64,000 nt of DNA from Chitinophaga agrisoli. Lineage in GTDB: Bacteria; Bacteroidota; Bacteroidia; Chitinophagales; Chitinophagaceae. Within the stretch, counting starts at the first letter, position 1. Every line of letters starts with the position of its first letter. This document shows positions 36,201 to 44,013 of the stretch, piece by piece. The DNA is taken from contig NZ_VUOC01000001.1 in assembly GCF_008386695.1 (NCBI RefSeq), positions 1,756,001 through 1,820,000 on the forward strand, written 5' to 3'. The notes under the pieces are model-generated. The model saw only the letters and a list, made by a program, of their open reading frames with translations. It made no database searches and had not been told where the DNA came from. The position numbers and the translations under genes are program-made.

Positions 36201-36411
36201 TGGAATTGGCCGGGAAAAATCCGCAGCCCTCAAACAGATCAGCGGTTTCACACATTCCTCCCGCGGGCTGCAGATCACCCGCGACAGGTTATCCCTGTAC
36301 AATAGCCGCTTTAATATGGATGCCTCTTTTGATTTTGAAGATATGGTAGACGAAGAAGGTCAGCCCAGTGGCACCAGGGTTAACTTATGGTTCCCGCTAG
36401 TAGAAGACTGA
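33250..36411 (+). CDS. Two-component propeller sensor histidine kinase (LytS-type)
   Basis: 1053 residues: signal peptide/anchor at the N-terminus, two periplasmic seven-bladed propellers made of repeats such as GFIWIAS, GRIWMGA, GVIWATT, HLWIGT (about 45-700), a Y_Y_Y domain (about 715-785), one membrane helix (about 797-820), a coiled coil, a His_kinase domain with phospho-accepting H855 in MNPHFIFNALNSIQ, and an ATPase domain (PFIENAIWHGLLHK). The GTG at 33250 or ATG at 33283 could start it. Such kinases usually sense glycan breakdown products and pair with a LytTR regulator, which is absent here: the next gene is convergent and 3 bases away. Confidence 0.93.
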   Translation: MKENRLFAYVPMYVWKLRKIILSLLCILLLTQPLFAQEPHISYSFSHLNIQNGLASNHVSAILQDRKGFIWIASTALQRYDGSNLLTVANLDKVPGTIYYDDICLCEDRKGRIWMGAPDNIRIYDPNTNAVKALKVDIPPGAQGNLQCSHIVEDHTGVIWATTQEGLLRYDDSSHSFEKATFIPEAQRLQMNSAIIEDQDGGLWISGTHGIFLLDRDRKHVYNADHNPDQLPIFRIGNSVRRFFIDYRRRMWIASRGAGLYCYDPVTKKLEVLGLGDVYAITADLDHNIWVASENDGIFRYDNELQEFNVNIRAENADDQGLHYDFESNCFLTDREGHLWIGTDKGVNILSLHNRTFRMMDHRTVFNGTSLCLPRAEVTDLFQTRSGDIFAGYWGQGFSWFSSRLGLKHNFIHGAGDSAYTLPEMRGLVWSFSELQNGHVLVGQENGYLSEFDPQQGRFVGHYTSDAFQEQTLMNMYVESDTAVWVGLYKKGLARWNPHTKKAYGYPQLLEKIHRQTSVMDIASQGDSMLWLATSTAGLLLFNKVTGQMVTRENFRQDQLTINNITCLYKADDTTLIAGTDHGLWVFNTNRRTKQPLKINGILFNEWVLCMRPDGDGALWFTTEYGFYRFNRKLFNLETFVQGDDIIDNNRRVRRRILQLQDGRMLVGASDHFVAFDPAVLKVAPPPPDVSILGLKAMDSTIQIDAAIDARQPVTLSYRQNFLSIEFKSLQYHHEKIRYFYQLDGLDEDWVNAEGLLVAKYTNLPPGNYTFKVRSVNTAGTFSAHTTALRINIKPAFWQTTWFKILCGLLVIALIYLYFRLRIYLIKKEARQRTQMQQQMAQLEMRALRAQMNPHFIFNALNSIQTFMMKNETEQALSYLNRFARLIRSVLDHSQQNTIPISKEVNMLENYMELEKLRFADQFNYEIVIDPAIDADFTEIPTMIIQPFIENAIWHGLLHKKEQGRLLLTFTKMQDRILCTIEDNGIGREKSAALKQISGFTHSSRGLQITRDRLSLYNSRFNMDASFDFEDMVDEEGQPSGTRVNLWFPLVED

Positions 36412-36414
36412 TGA

Positions 36415-37365
36415 CTATTCCTCTACTCTCACTACTGTCCCTGTCTTCGCATCCCATCGCCAGGGGTTATGCATTAACCGCAACCCGCCCAGCCAGCGGT
36501 GCTCTAGGGATACATAATCGGTATATTTTTCCTCGTTATTCAGCACTTCCCGCCCCAGGCTGGTAATAGACAGCATTACATCATGCTGTTCTATCATGCC
36601 CGCACGGCGCATCCGTTGTATATAGATGTCCAGCTGAAAATCGCCAAACCCATAGATCCTCATATCATCCCAGAACTGGGCATACAGATCGTACCATCGC
36701 AGGTCTGACATATAGATCTTACGCAGGAAATATGCCTGTATGGCATTCAGCCCGTTCTCTACAGAGGGTAGCCGTTGCAGGTGCGCCTGCAGCGCGGGCC
36801 CCAGGTAGATCAGATGCCCGGTAGGCCCCCGGCTAATGGTTTCCAGCGTAAGGGGGTCACCCTGGCAATAAGCCTTCCAGGCGCGGGCCGCCAGCTCCAT
36901 ATCGGCAGCCTCTAAATAAATACGTTGTTCAAATAAAGCAGGAAAATGATAGGGCATCAGTAAACCCAGGCCCCGGAAATCGGTCACTTCCGGGTGACTG
37001 TCAATAGATACCAGGCTTATTTTGGGTAAACGGATCACCTGCGTGCGCAGGTAATGCAATATAAACAGGAGATTGATCTGGCAAAACAGGTCAAATTCAA
37101 ACCACAGTACCACCTCTTCATAATCGGAAGCGGTTTTCAACCTTTCCAGCTCTTTTACTACGTTGGCAAAGTAGGTCTGACGGTCAATGCCGTAATGGTA
37201 TTCCAGGTGTTTGGACCGGGTCTCAAAAAAGGCGGCCATATCATCGGTATACTTTACCTTCCCTTCACACATCATTTCACGGCACACCACTATTTCTCCC
37301 GGCAGATCGCTCTGTCGGAATAAAGTCAATGTAGCATCGCCGTTAAGAACATGTAAGTAAGACAT
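36415..37365 (-). CDS. DUF1835 domain protein
   Basis: 316 residues. The N-terminal LHVLNGDATL and GEIVVCREMM segments and the following VVLWFEFDLFCQ are typical of the DUF1835 family. Function unknown. It lies 29 bases after the TPM gene and is likely the last gene of the LemA-TPM operon. It converges with the histidine kinase gene. Confidence 0.85.
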   Translation of the reverse strand: MSYLHVLNGDATLTLFRQSDLPGEIVVCREMMCEGKVKYTDDMAAFFETRSKHLEYHYGIDRQTYFANVVKELERLKTASDYEEVVLWFEFDLFCQINLLFILHYLRTQVIRLPKISLVSIDSHPEVTDFRGLGLLMPYHFPALFEQRIYLEAADMELAARAWKAYCQGDPLTLETISRGPTGHLIYLGPALQAHLQRLPSVENGLNAIQAYFLRKIYMSDLRWYDLYAQFWDDMRIYGFGDFQLDIYIQRMRRAGMIEQHDVMLSITSLGREVLNNEEKYTDYVSLEHRWLGGLRLMHNPWRWDAKTGTVVRVEE

Positions 37366-37394
37366 GGTTATGTTTTTTCAACAAATTCCGCCAT

Positions 37395-38189
37395 CTACCA
37401 GCTTCCACTGGCGCCACCGCCGCCACCGGAGCCTCCTCCAAAGCCGCCAAATCCGCCGCCGCCGCCACCGGACCATCCGCCTCCGCTGCTTCTTCCAAAT
37501 CCGCCACCCATCGGGATGCCACCCCAACCGCCCCAGCCTCTGCGGCTGATAGTGGTGCCACCGCCGCCACGCCGGTTGTTGATAATCGACAACACGATGA
37601 TCGCTATAACAATCATCACAAAAATAGCGCCGCCCCCGCCGCCGCTGCTTTTAGCCTTTGGTATGGCAGTATATTCTCCCGCAGCAGCCTTTTCAATAGC
37701 ATCTACTGCTTCGTCCAGCCCCTGATAATAATGGCCTTCCCGGAAACTGGGCGCTATGATCTGACCTATGATGCGGTTGGCAATCGCATCCGGCACTGCG
37801 CCCTCCAGGCCGTAACCCGTTTCTATCCGTATTTTGCGATCCTCAATAGCGGCAAGGATCACCAGACCGTTGTTCTTTTCTTTGGAACCGATGCCCCAGT
37901 CGCGTAATATTTTCAACGCTACCTCGCTAACATCATAATCTCCTGTGGTCTTAACAGTCACAATGGCGATCTGCGTGGAGGTGCTGTCGTTATAAGCTAC
38001 CAGCTTATGCTCCAGCGCCTCTGCTTCTTCCCGCAGCAATATGCCGGCCATATCGTTTACCAGCCGGGGTGGGTTGGGCCGCGGCGGTATATCCTGTGCA
38101 AATACATGTAGTCCTGTAGTTAATAATAGGCATAACCATAGCCAGCAATATTTCCTCATAAATACGTACGGTTTTGAAAAATCCCTCAT
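37395..38189 (-). CDS. TPM-domain membrane protein with glycine-rich tail
   Basis: 264 residues: a signal peptide or anchor, TPM domain (about 40-165, with VNDMAGILL, IAIVTVKTTGD, GIGSKEKNNGLVI and the GYGLEGAVPD segment), a membrane helix (IFVMIVIAIIVLSII), then a tail of almost pure Gly and Ser. This is the YgcG/Psb32 form, linked to membrane-protein maintenance. It overlaps the next upstream TPM gene by 4 bases. An internal methionine (MRKYCWLW) could be the real start, giving a cleaner signal peptide. Confidence 0.92.
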   Translation of the reverse strand: MRDFSKPYVFMRKYCWLWLCLLLTTGLHVFAQDIPPRPNPPRLVNDMAGILLREEAEALEHKLVAYNDSTSTQIAIVTVKTTGDYDVSEVALKILRDWGIGSKEKNNGLVILAAIEDRKIRIETGYGLEGAVPDAIANRIIGQIIAPSFREGHYYQGLDEAVDAIEKAAAGEYTAIPKAKSSGGGGGAIFVMIVIAIIVLSIINNRRGGGGTTISRRGWGGWGGIPMGGGFGRSSGGGWSGGGGGGFGGFGGGSGGGGGASGSW

Positions 38190-38641
38190 CTTCCCAGGAT
38201 AATGTCATCCGGCAGCTCATTATCATCGCCGGAGGCATAGGGAAAATGCGTCTGCAACGATTCTCCGATTTCTTTGATACATGCTTCTATCCCTTCTACC
38301 ACATGTTCCTGCTTAAAATGGTGTTTAAGCAGCGTCGCTTCCTTTTGCCAGAAATGATCACCTACTTTTTCATGGATGCCCTGGTCGCCCAGTATGGCAA
38401 ACTGGTGATCCCGCAGCGCTATATATAATAACACCCCGTTACGTTGCCGCGTTTTCTCCATGCCAAGGGAAGAAAAGATCTCTTCCGCACGGTCCTTGGG
38501 ATCTACATAAGCGCAACGGCTTTCTACATACAGCCTTATTTCACCGCTGGTAAGCCGCTCAGCGGAACGGATGGCCGCCACCAGGCGGCTTTTATCAGCT
38601 TCCGGTAAAAGCTCTTTTCTGTTAAAAGGAAATAGGCGCAT
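38186..38641 (-). CDS. Short TPM-domain protein
   Basis: 151 residues. TPM-fold features are TSGEIRLYVESRC, GVLLYIALRDHQFAILGDQG, and VEGIEACIKEIGE. No signal peptide or glycine tail, so it looks cytoplasmic and works as a companion of the longer TPM protein. It lies between LemA and that gene in one operon. The stretch DDNELPDDI at the C-terminus overlaps the downstream start. Confidence 0.9.
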   Translation of the reverse strand: MRLFPFNRKELLPEADKSRLVAAIRSAERLTSGEIRLYVESRCAYVDPKDRAEEIFSSLGMEKTRQRNGVLLYIALRDHQFAILGDQGIHEKVGDHFWQKEATLLKHHFKQEHVVEGIEACIKEIGESLQTHFPYASGDDNELPDDIILGR

Positions 38642-38731
38642 AAGTGGAATATTAAAGGGTAAACCTTACAGCCGCCGCCTCCCATGCTTTGTAAGCCGCA
38701 GGGGAGGCAGCGCCCATAAAGACAATATATG

Positions 38732-39310
38732 TTAGAAACTAACTTTGGGAGCATTCTCCGCCCCTTTGTCCGCAGTAAAATAACCTTTCTGACCAAAGCC
38801 GCTGATACCGGCAATGATATTATTCGGGAACGTACGTACCGTGCTGTTGTAGCTGTTTACCGCCGTGTTAAAATCATTGCGGGCTACCGTAATACGGTTC
38901 TCTGTGCCTTCGAGCTGTGCCTGCAGGTCCCGGAAGTTCTGGTTGGCCTTCAGATCAGGATAGGCTTCCGCTACTGCCAGTAAACGGCCCAATGCGCCGC
39001 TCAGCTGGCCCTGCGCTGCCTGGAACTGCTGGATCTTTTCGGGAGACAGGTCATCCGCATTCACAGTCACTTGTGTGGCCTTGGCCCTGGCTTCTATCAC
39101 CTGGGTAAGCGTGGTCTGCTCAAAATTGGCGGCGCCCTTTACCGTGCTCACCAGGTTGGGGATCAGATCCGACCGGCGTTGGTATTGGCTTTCTACGGCC
39201 CCCCATTTATTCTTAACATTCTCGTCCTTTCCTACCATGTTGTTATACTTGTTACAGCCAAACATGCCTAATAAGACAAGGACAACAATTACAATGATCC
39301 ATTTTTTCAT
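38732..39310 (-). CDS. LemA family membrane protein
   Basis: 192 residues: N-terminal membrane helix (MKKWIIVIVVLVLLGMF) ending in a cysteine that could be lipidated, then helical LemA domain with the signatures WGAVESQYQRRSDLIPNLV and AEAYPDLKANQNF. First gene of the LemA-TPM-TPM-DUF1835 operon. Its biochemical role is not known. A full promoter lies upstream (39413-39443). Confidence 0.95.
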   Translation of the reverse strand: MKKWIIVIVVLVLLGMFGCNKYNNMVGKDENVKNKWGAVESQYQRRSDLIPNLVSTVKGAANFEQTTLTQVIEARAKATQVTVNADDLSPEKIQQFQAAQGQLSGALGRLLAVAEAYPDLKANQNFRDLQAQLEGTENRITVARNDFNTAVNSYNSTVRTFPNNIIAGISGFGQKGYFTADKGAENAPKVSF

Positions 39311-39627
39311 CTGAATAACAGTTTAGTTTTTATTTTCACATTAGAAGTTAATGCCTGTATGTATGGAGCTGGTTCTGTGTGTTTTAATAGCAGCTGTTGG
39401 ACATGAGCCAACCAAACCTACACGAAATTACGGAAACCGCAAAAACATTCTCTTTATCAAAAAGACAAGTCCCGTTGAAAATTTAAGAACAAAAATCCTT
39501 CGTTTATCCATAATTTTGTCAAATAATTTTTTCCTCCTGATAGCTATTAGGTCTATATTAAACATAACAATGGGTTTATTGTTTGTAACTCATTTATTTT
39601 TATTAACTTAGAATCAAGTCTCCTTGA
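39311..39627. other. Divergent intergenic region between lemA and the response regulator
   Basis: 317 bases. It holds the lemA promoter (39413-39443, minus) and one plus-strand TAnnTTTG match (TAATTTTG, 39511-39518), which could serve the response regulator with a leader near 100 bases. An 86-codon plus-strand ORF here was judged spurious. Confidence 0.6.
39413..39443 (-). promoter_or_regulatory. Bacteroidota promoter of the lemA operon
   Basis: On the minus strand: -33 TTTG (39440-39443), a 19-base spacer, and -7 TAGGTTTG (39413-39420). Full match in sequence and spacing to the tRNA promoters in this window. The leader would be about 95 bases. Confidence 0.7.
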
Positions 39628-40092
39628 ATGAGTGCGCAACACATCCATATTCTCTATATCGATGACGAGATACATAATCTGAATGCTTTTAAAGCGTCCT
39701 TCCGCAGGCTCTATACCGTTTTTACGGCAGCCTCCGCAGAAGATGCCGAAAAAGTGCTATCGGAGGAAGAAATTCACATCATTATTTCTGACCAGCGTAT
39801 GCCAAAGATCACCGGCATAGAATTCTTCGAGTCCATCCTGGAAAAATATCCCGAGCCTATCCGCATCCTGCTTACCGGTTACGCAGATATCAATGCCGTA
39901 ATAGACGCCATCAACAAAGGGCAGGTCTATAAATACTTCTCCAAGCCCTGGAATGAAGAAGAGCTGAAGCATAATATCGAAAAAGCGTTTGAAGTGTTCT
40001 CGCTCCGTAAGGAAAATAAGGAGCTAACGGCTAAACTGCTGGATGTGAATGAAAAGTTAGAATTCCTGCTCAGGCAAAAACTCATCTCCTGA
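39628..40092 (+). CDS. Single-domain response regulator with coiled-coil tail
   Basis: 154 residues. A receiver domain (1-115) with acidic pocket D12/D13, phosphorylation site D55 (IISDQRMP), T83 and K106 (FSKPW). The SDQRMP form is that of RpfG-type receivers. After it comes a ~35-residue helix (LRKENKELTAKLLDVNEKLEFL) in place of an output domain. It could be a relay protein. No kinase is adjacent. It converges with the FecR gene 12 bases away. Confidence 0.9.
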   Translation: MSAQHIHILYIDDEIHNLNAFKASFRRLYTVFTAASAEDAEKVLSEEEIHIIISDQRMPKITGIEFFESILEKYPEPIRILLTGYADINAVIDAINKGQVYKYFSKPWNEEELKHNIEKAFEVFSLRKENKELTAKLLDVNEKLEFLLRQKLIS

Positions 40093-40104
40093 TCCACCAT
40101 TCCA

Positions 40105-41313
40105 TTATTTCTTCGCGTTAAAATGTACCGTGTTATCGTAGATATGATACTCCAGTTTCAGGGTATTGCATAACTGATCCAGGAAATCAGTCACCGGTTT
40201 ATCCTTTTCCAGGCATCCTGTATAGGGCAGGGCTGCCATCGATTGCCGGTCGAAAGCTAATTTAAGACCAAACCAACGCTGTATAACAGGCGCCAGCTCC
40301 TGCAGCTCCTTATTGCGGAAACGGTACATGCCTTCCCGCCAGGAGAGCGTAATGGATTCATCAAAACGTTTCACCTTAAACCGTTCCCCGGTTCTGTAAA
40401 TAGCCTCATAACCAGGCTTCAGCGTTACATCCAGCGTATCTCCTACGTCTGTCACCGCCGCGCCCTGCACCAATGAGGTAACGATCATGCTGGAGTCGTA
40501 GGAGTTAATATTGAACGCTGTGCCCAGCGCCCGTACAGAGGTATTGGGAGTATGTACAATAAAAGGTTGTTTGGCATTCTTGGCCACTATAAAATAAGCT
40601 TCCCCTTCCAGGTATACCTCGCGCGTTTTGCCCGGGAATATAAAGGGGAACCGTAACGTAGAGCTGGCGTTCAGATGCACTTCCGTACCATCTGCCAGCT
40701 CCAGCCGGTAATCCGTTTTAGGCGGTACCGTCAGCGTATTCCACTCCACAGCAATAGGCACATCCTCGGTGGCGGCCAGTTTGGGCTGTGTAGTGTCAGG
40801 CCCTATACGGATCGGGGTCTGCTGCGCGCTGTCTGTAAGCGTACCGCCATTCATGGCCAGGGACGCCTGTTTATGTTCGCCCGTACCTGGCAGTGGCGCT
40901 ACCGCGCTGGCAGTACCGGCCATCGGCAGGTCAGGCGCCGCCGCCATCGTACCCGTAGGTGCATGGGCACGGTAACCGCCAAAATACCAGGCGGCAACGC
41001 CGGATGTAGTAAGGAAACAGGCAATAACAGCTGCTGCTGCACGGTGTTTTTTGAGGAATTGCACTACGCGCACGGGAAAAGAAGGAGCGGGTCGTATCAG
41101 GGCTTCTATTTTACACCACGCAAGATCCTCCCGGAGGTCGTCCAGGAAATCATTGTTGGTGGCAATCTTGGCGTGCTCAAGCTCCATCCAGCAGTTGCGT
41201 ACGTGTTCATCATACTGCATTACCTGCTGCAGGTACTTATCATCGTCTTTACTGATCTCGCCTAATTGCTTCTCAAGCAGTAATTGGTAAATGTGTTCTT
41301 GGCTAAATTTCAT
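40105..41313 (-). CDS. FecR-family anti-sigma factor
   Basis: 402 residues: cytoplasmic N-terminal helix region (1-85) that would bind a sigma factor, membrane helix (about 90-111), low-complexity linker, FecR domain (about 190-310; YRLELADGTEVHLNA, REVYLEGEAYFIVAK) and a C-terminal DUF4974 domain (NKELQELAPVIQRWFG). It transmits a periplasmic signal to the sigma factor encoded 29 bases upstream. Usually a SusC-type receptor with an STN domain follows; here none does. Confidence 0.93.
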   Translation of the reverse strand: MKFSQEHIYQLLLEKQLGEISKDDDKYLQQVMQYDEHVRNCWMELEHAKIATNNDFLDDLREDLAWCKIEALIRPAPSFPVRVVQFLKKHRAAAAVIACFLTTSGVAAWYFGGYRAHAPTGTMAAAPDLPMAGTASAVAPLPGTGEHKQASLAMNGGTLTDSAQQTPIRIGPDTTQPKLAATEDVPIAVEWNTLTVPPKTDYRLELADGTEVHLNASSTLRFPFIFPGKTREVYLEGEAYFIVAKNAKQPFIVHTPNTSVRALGTAFNINSYDSSMIVTSLVQGAAVTDVGDTLDVTLKPGYEAIYRTGERFKVKRFDESITLSWREGMYRFRNKELQELAPVIQRWFGLKLAFDRQSMAALPYTGCLEKDKPVTDFLDQLCNTLKLEYHIYDNTVHFNAKK

Positions 41314-41342
41314 ATGATATGATCATAAGAAAAGTTCGATGT

Positions 41343-41771
41343 TTAACTACTATACCGGACGCGATTGATGTCTTCTAACGCCAGTTTCAGCTTATCAGAC
41401 GGCATGCCGTCCAATGCGCTTAATACTTGTTTGCGAAGTTCCTGTTCCGTTGCATTCTCGTTGGGATGTGACAGGTATTTCTCGTCGCCGGTTTGATTTT
41501 TGGGCTCTTGCGCCAGAAGGTTTAGACAATCTAAATGAACTTGTTGATAAAGGAAACCACCTACAGACTGCTGTATATCATTATATAACTTTTGCTCCCA
41601 AATACGTATAAATGTGTATTGCACTGCATCCTGCGCTCGCTTCATATTACCCAGCATGGTATGCGCCTTCAGGCACAAAGGCTTATAGTATTTCAGGAAG
41701 AAATACTGGTACGCCTTTATATTACCTTGCTTTAATTCTGATAATATGGCCATATCATCAATACTGTTCAT
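41343..41771 (-). CDS. ECF-type sigma factor ending before region 4.2
   Basis: 142 residues, against 180-200 for the family. Region 2 is present (about 18-90): AYQYFFLKYYKPLCLKA, AQDAVQYTFIRIWEQ and GGFLYQQVHLDCLNLL. After ATEQELRKQVLSALDGM, where region 4 begins, the protein ends in NRVRYSS. The -35-binding helix-turn-helix is missing, and only 29 bases separate it from the FecR gene, so no room remains for it. No frame downstream restores it. It may be a decayed sigma factor, or one working through region 2 only. Confidence 0.75.
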   Translation of the reverse strand: MNSIDDMAILSELKQGNIKAYQYFFLKYYKPLCLKAHTMLGNMKRAQDAVQYTFIRIWEQKLYNDIQQSVGGFLYQQVHLDCLNLLAQEPKNQTGDEKYLSHPNENATEQELRKQVLSALDGMPSDKLKLALEDINRVRYSS

Positions 41772-42103
41772 ATCGTTGCTTTTTGCGATAATGTGGTAAA
41801 ATTATGGGTGATCATCATCAGGAAGGTAACCCCGCCAGTTATAGGTGTTTGTTTAGTCCTTGGCACCATAATTTCCTATTAAAAGTTACAACAAAAAGTT
41901 AATTGTTGGTTAATAAAGTTAAATTATTCCACACGTGTTACACACTGTTTATAATCTGGTATTTAGGTATGTATTTTATTTATTAATGGTTTTATTAATG
42001 TTAATATGATAATGGTATTATTCACGCTTTATCTCACAATAGGCAAAAGTCCGCTACATACTTTTCCTTAAATTGCACCCCATTGAAACTTAATCTCCTG
42101 ATT
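41772..42103. other. AT-rich intergenic region between sigma gene and M20 peptidase
   Basis: 332 bases, divergent promoters expected, unusually AT-rich at 41880-42010. I find no perfect TAnnTTTG on either strand and no ORF of note. Confidence 0.5.
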
Positions 42104-43477
42104 ATGCAAGTTTGGAAAGATTACCAGGCACAACACAAAGACCGCTTCCTGGACGAATTACTGGCGCTGCTGCGCATCCCCTCCGTGAGCGCAGACTCCA
42201 GCTATGCTGGTGACGTGAAACTGTGCGCGGACGCCGTTAAACAACGCCTGCAGGAAGCCGGCGCTGATAACGTGGAAGTATGCCCCACCGCCGGCCACCC
42301 CATCGTGTACGGCGAAAAGATCATAGACCCCCAGCTGCCCACCGTACTGGTATATGGCCACTATGATGTGCAACCCGCCGATCCGCTGGAGCTCTGGCAT
42401 AGCGGCCCCTTTGAGCCGGTGATCAAAGACGGTAAGATCTTTGCCCGCGGCAGCGCAGACGATAAAGGCCAGTTCTACATGCACGTAAAGGCCTTTGAGA
42501 TCATGATCAGGACCAATACCCTGCCCTGCAACATAAAATTCATGATAGAAGGGGAGGAGGAAGTAGGCTCCGCCAACCTGGGCATCTTTGTAAAAGAAAA
42601 CAAAGAACGCCTCCAGGCAGATGTAGTGCTGATCTCCGATACCGCCATGATCAGCCTCGAACATCCCTCCCTGGATACCGGCCTCCGTGGCCTGGCCTAT
42701 ATGGAAGTGGAAGTGACCGGCCCTAACCGCGACCTGCACAGCGGCGTATACGGCGGCGCCGTAGCCAACCCGGCTACCATCCTCGCCAAAATGATCGCCT
42801 CCCTGCACGATAAGAACAATCATATCACCATCCCCGGTTTTTATGATAAGGTGATCGGGCTGTCAGAAAAGGAAAGGGAAGCGCTTAACGAAGCGCCATT
42901 TGACAAAGCGGCCTATAAAGAAGACCTGGGTATCGATAAGCTCTGGGGCGAAAAGGGCTATACCACCATCGAGCGCACCGGCATCCGCCCTACGCTGGAA
43001 GTGAACGGTATCTGGGGCGGTTATACCGGCGAAGGCTCCAAGACCGTGCTGCCCTCCAAAGCATCCGCTAAAATATCCATGCGCCTGGTACCTAACCAGG
43101 ACTGGCATGAGATATCAGACCTGTTCAAAGCCCATTTTGAAGAGATCGCGCCTAAATCCGTGAAAGTAAAGGTAACCGCCCACCATGGCGGCAGCCCGTA
43201 TGTTACGCCTACGGATCATATAGCTTTCAAGGCGGCCAGCAAGGCCATCGAAAGCACCTTTGGCAAAGCGCCTATCCCCGTTCGCGGCGGCGGCAGCATC
43301 CCCATCGTGGCGCTGTTTGAACAGGAGCTGGGTTTAAAGACCATCCTGATGGGCTTTGGTCTGGATAGTGATAACCTGCACTCTCCCAACGAGAAGTACG
43401 GACTGGAAAATTTCTACAAAGGGATCGAGACCATTCCCTACTTCCACCTGCATTTTGCGGAGATGAGCAAAAAGTGA
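42104..43477 (+). CDS. M20-family dipeptidase
   Basis: 457 residues. Zinc-dependent peptidase of the ArgE/DapE/carnosinase type. Metal and catalytic residues are visible in YGHYDVQP (H86, D88), GSADDKGQF (D119) and EGEEEVGS (E151-E153). The central lid domain contains GPNRDLHSGVYGG, and the C-terminus has SDNLHSPNEK. ATG at 42104 chosen; a TTG at 42083 would add seven residues. The S4 gene starts 7 bases later. Confidence 0.93.
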   Translation: MQVWKDYQAQHKDRFLDELLALLRIPSVSADSSYAGDVKLCADAVKQRLQEAGADNVEVCPTAGHPIVYGEKIIDPQLPTVLVYGHYDVQPADPLELWHSGPFEPVIKDGKIFARGSADDKGQFYMHVKAFEIMIRTNTLPCNIKFMIEGEEEVGSANLGIFVKENKERLQADVVLISDTAMISLEHPSLDTGLRGLAYMEVEVTGPNRDLHSGVYGGAVANPATILAKMIASLHDKNNHITIPGFYDKVIGLSEKEREALNEAPFDKAAYKEDLGIDKLWGEKGYTTIERTGIRPTLEVNGIWGGYTGEGSKTVLPSKASAKISMRLVPNQDWHEISDLFKAHFEEIAPKSVKVKVTAHHGGSPYVTPTDHIAFKAASKAIESTFGKAPIPVRGGGSIPIVALFEQELGLKTILMGFGLDSDNLHSPNEKYGLENFYKGIETIPYFHLHFAEMSKK

Positions 43478-43484
43478 GTTAGAT

Positions 43485-43895
43485 ATGGCTGCAACGCAAA
43501 CAACAGAAAAGCTACGGCTGGATAAATACCTCTGGGCCATCCGCGTCTTTAAGACGCGGACCCAGGCCTCCACTGCATGCGAGGCCGGTAAAGTGAAAAT
43601 GAACGGCTCGGCCGTAAAAGCCGCCCGTACCGTTAGTGTGGGCGATCAGTACGAAATAAAGAACGAAGCCCGCCGGTGGAAGATCGAGGTCACCGGCCTG
43701 CTGCATACCCGCCAGCAATACACAGAAGCGATCAAATATTATGTAGATATCACTACGGAAGAAGACCAGCTGTATAACCAGCGCGTGGCCGCTACCTTCT
43801 ATACCGGTAAACGTATCAGTAAGATCGGCCGCCCTACCAAACGGGAACGCCGCGATCTGGACGGTTTCATGGAAGGGGAGAAGGAAGAGGAATAA
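43485..43895 (+). CDS. S4-domain RNA-binding protein, Hsp15/RqcP-like
   Basis: 136 residues. The S4 fold occupies about 8-65 (LRLDKYLWAIRVFKTRTQA, then GKVKMNGSAVKAARTVSVGD), followed by a basic and then acidic tail. Hsp15/RqcP proteins bind ribosomes stalled with free 50S-nascent chain complexes. Probably co-transcribed with the M20 gene. Confidence 0.92.
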   Translation: MAATQTTEKLRLDKYLWAIRVFKTRTQASTACEAGKVKMNGSAVKAARTVSVGDQYEIKNEARRWKIEVTGLLHTRQQYTEAIKYYVDITTEEDQLYNQRVAATFYTGKRISKIGRPTKRERRDLDGFMEGEKEEE

Positions 43896-44013
43896 CCCGC
43901 ATTACGTTTTCTCATATTTGCGTAGTAAATTCGCGCATCTTTTTGATCCCGGGTGCACGCTGGGTGTTCGCCGGCAACATCCGGGATCTCATGTTTTAAA
44001 ATCTACGCAATAA

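Noticed and set aside
39351-39611. 86-codon plus-strand ORF before the response regulator
   Set aside because: Lies across the lemA promoter on the opposite strand, no motif, atypical composition.
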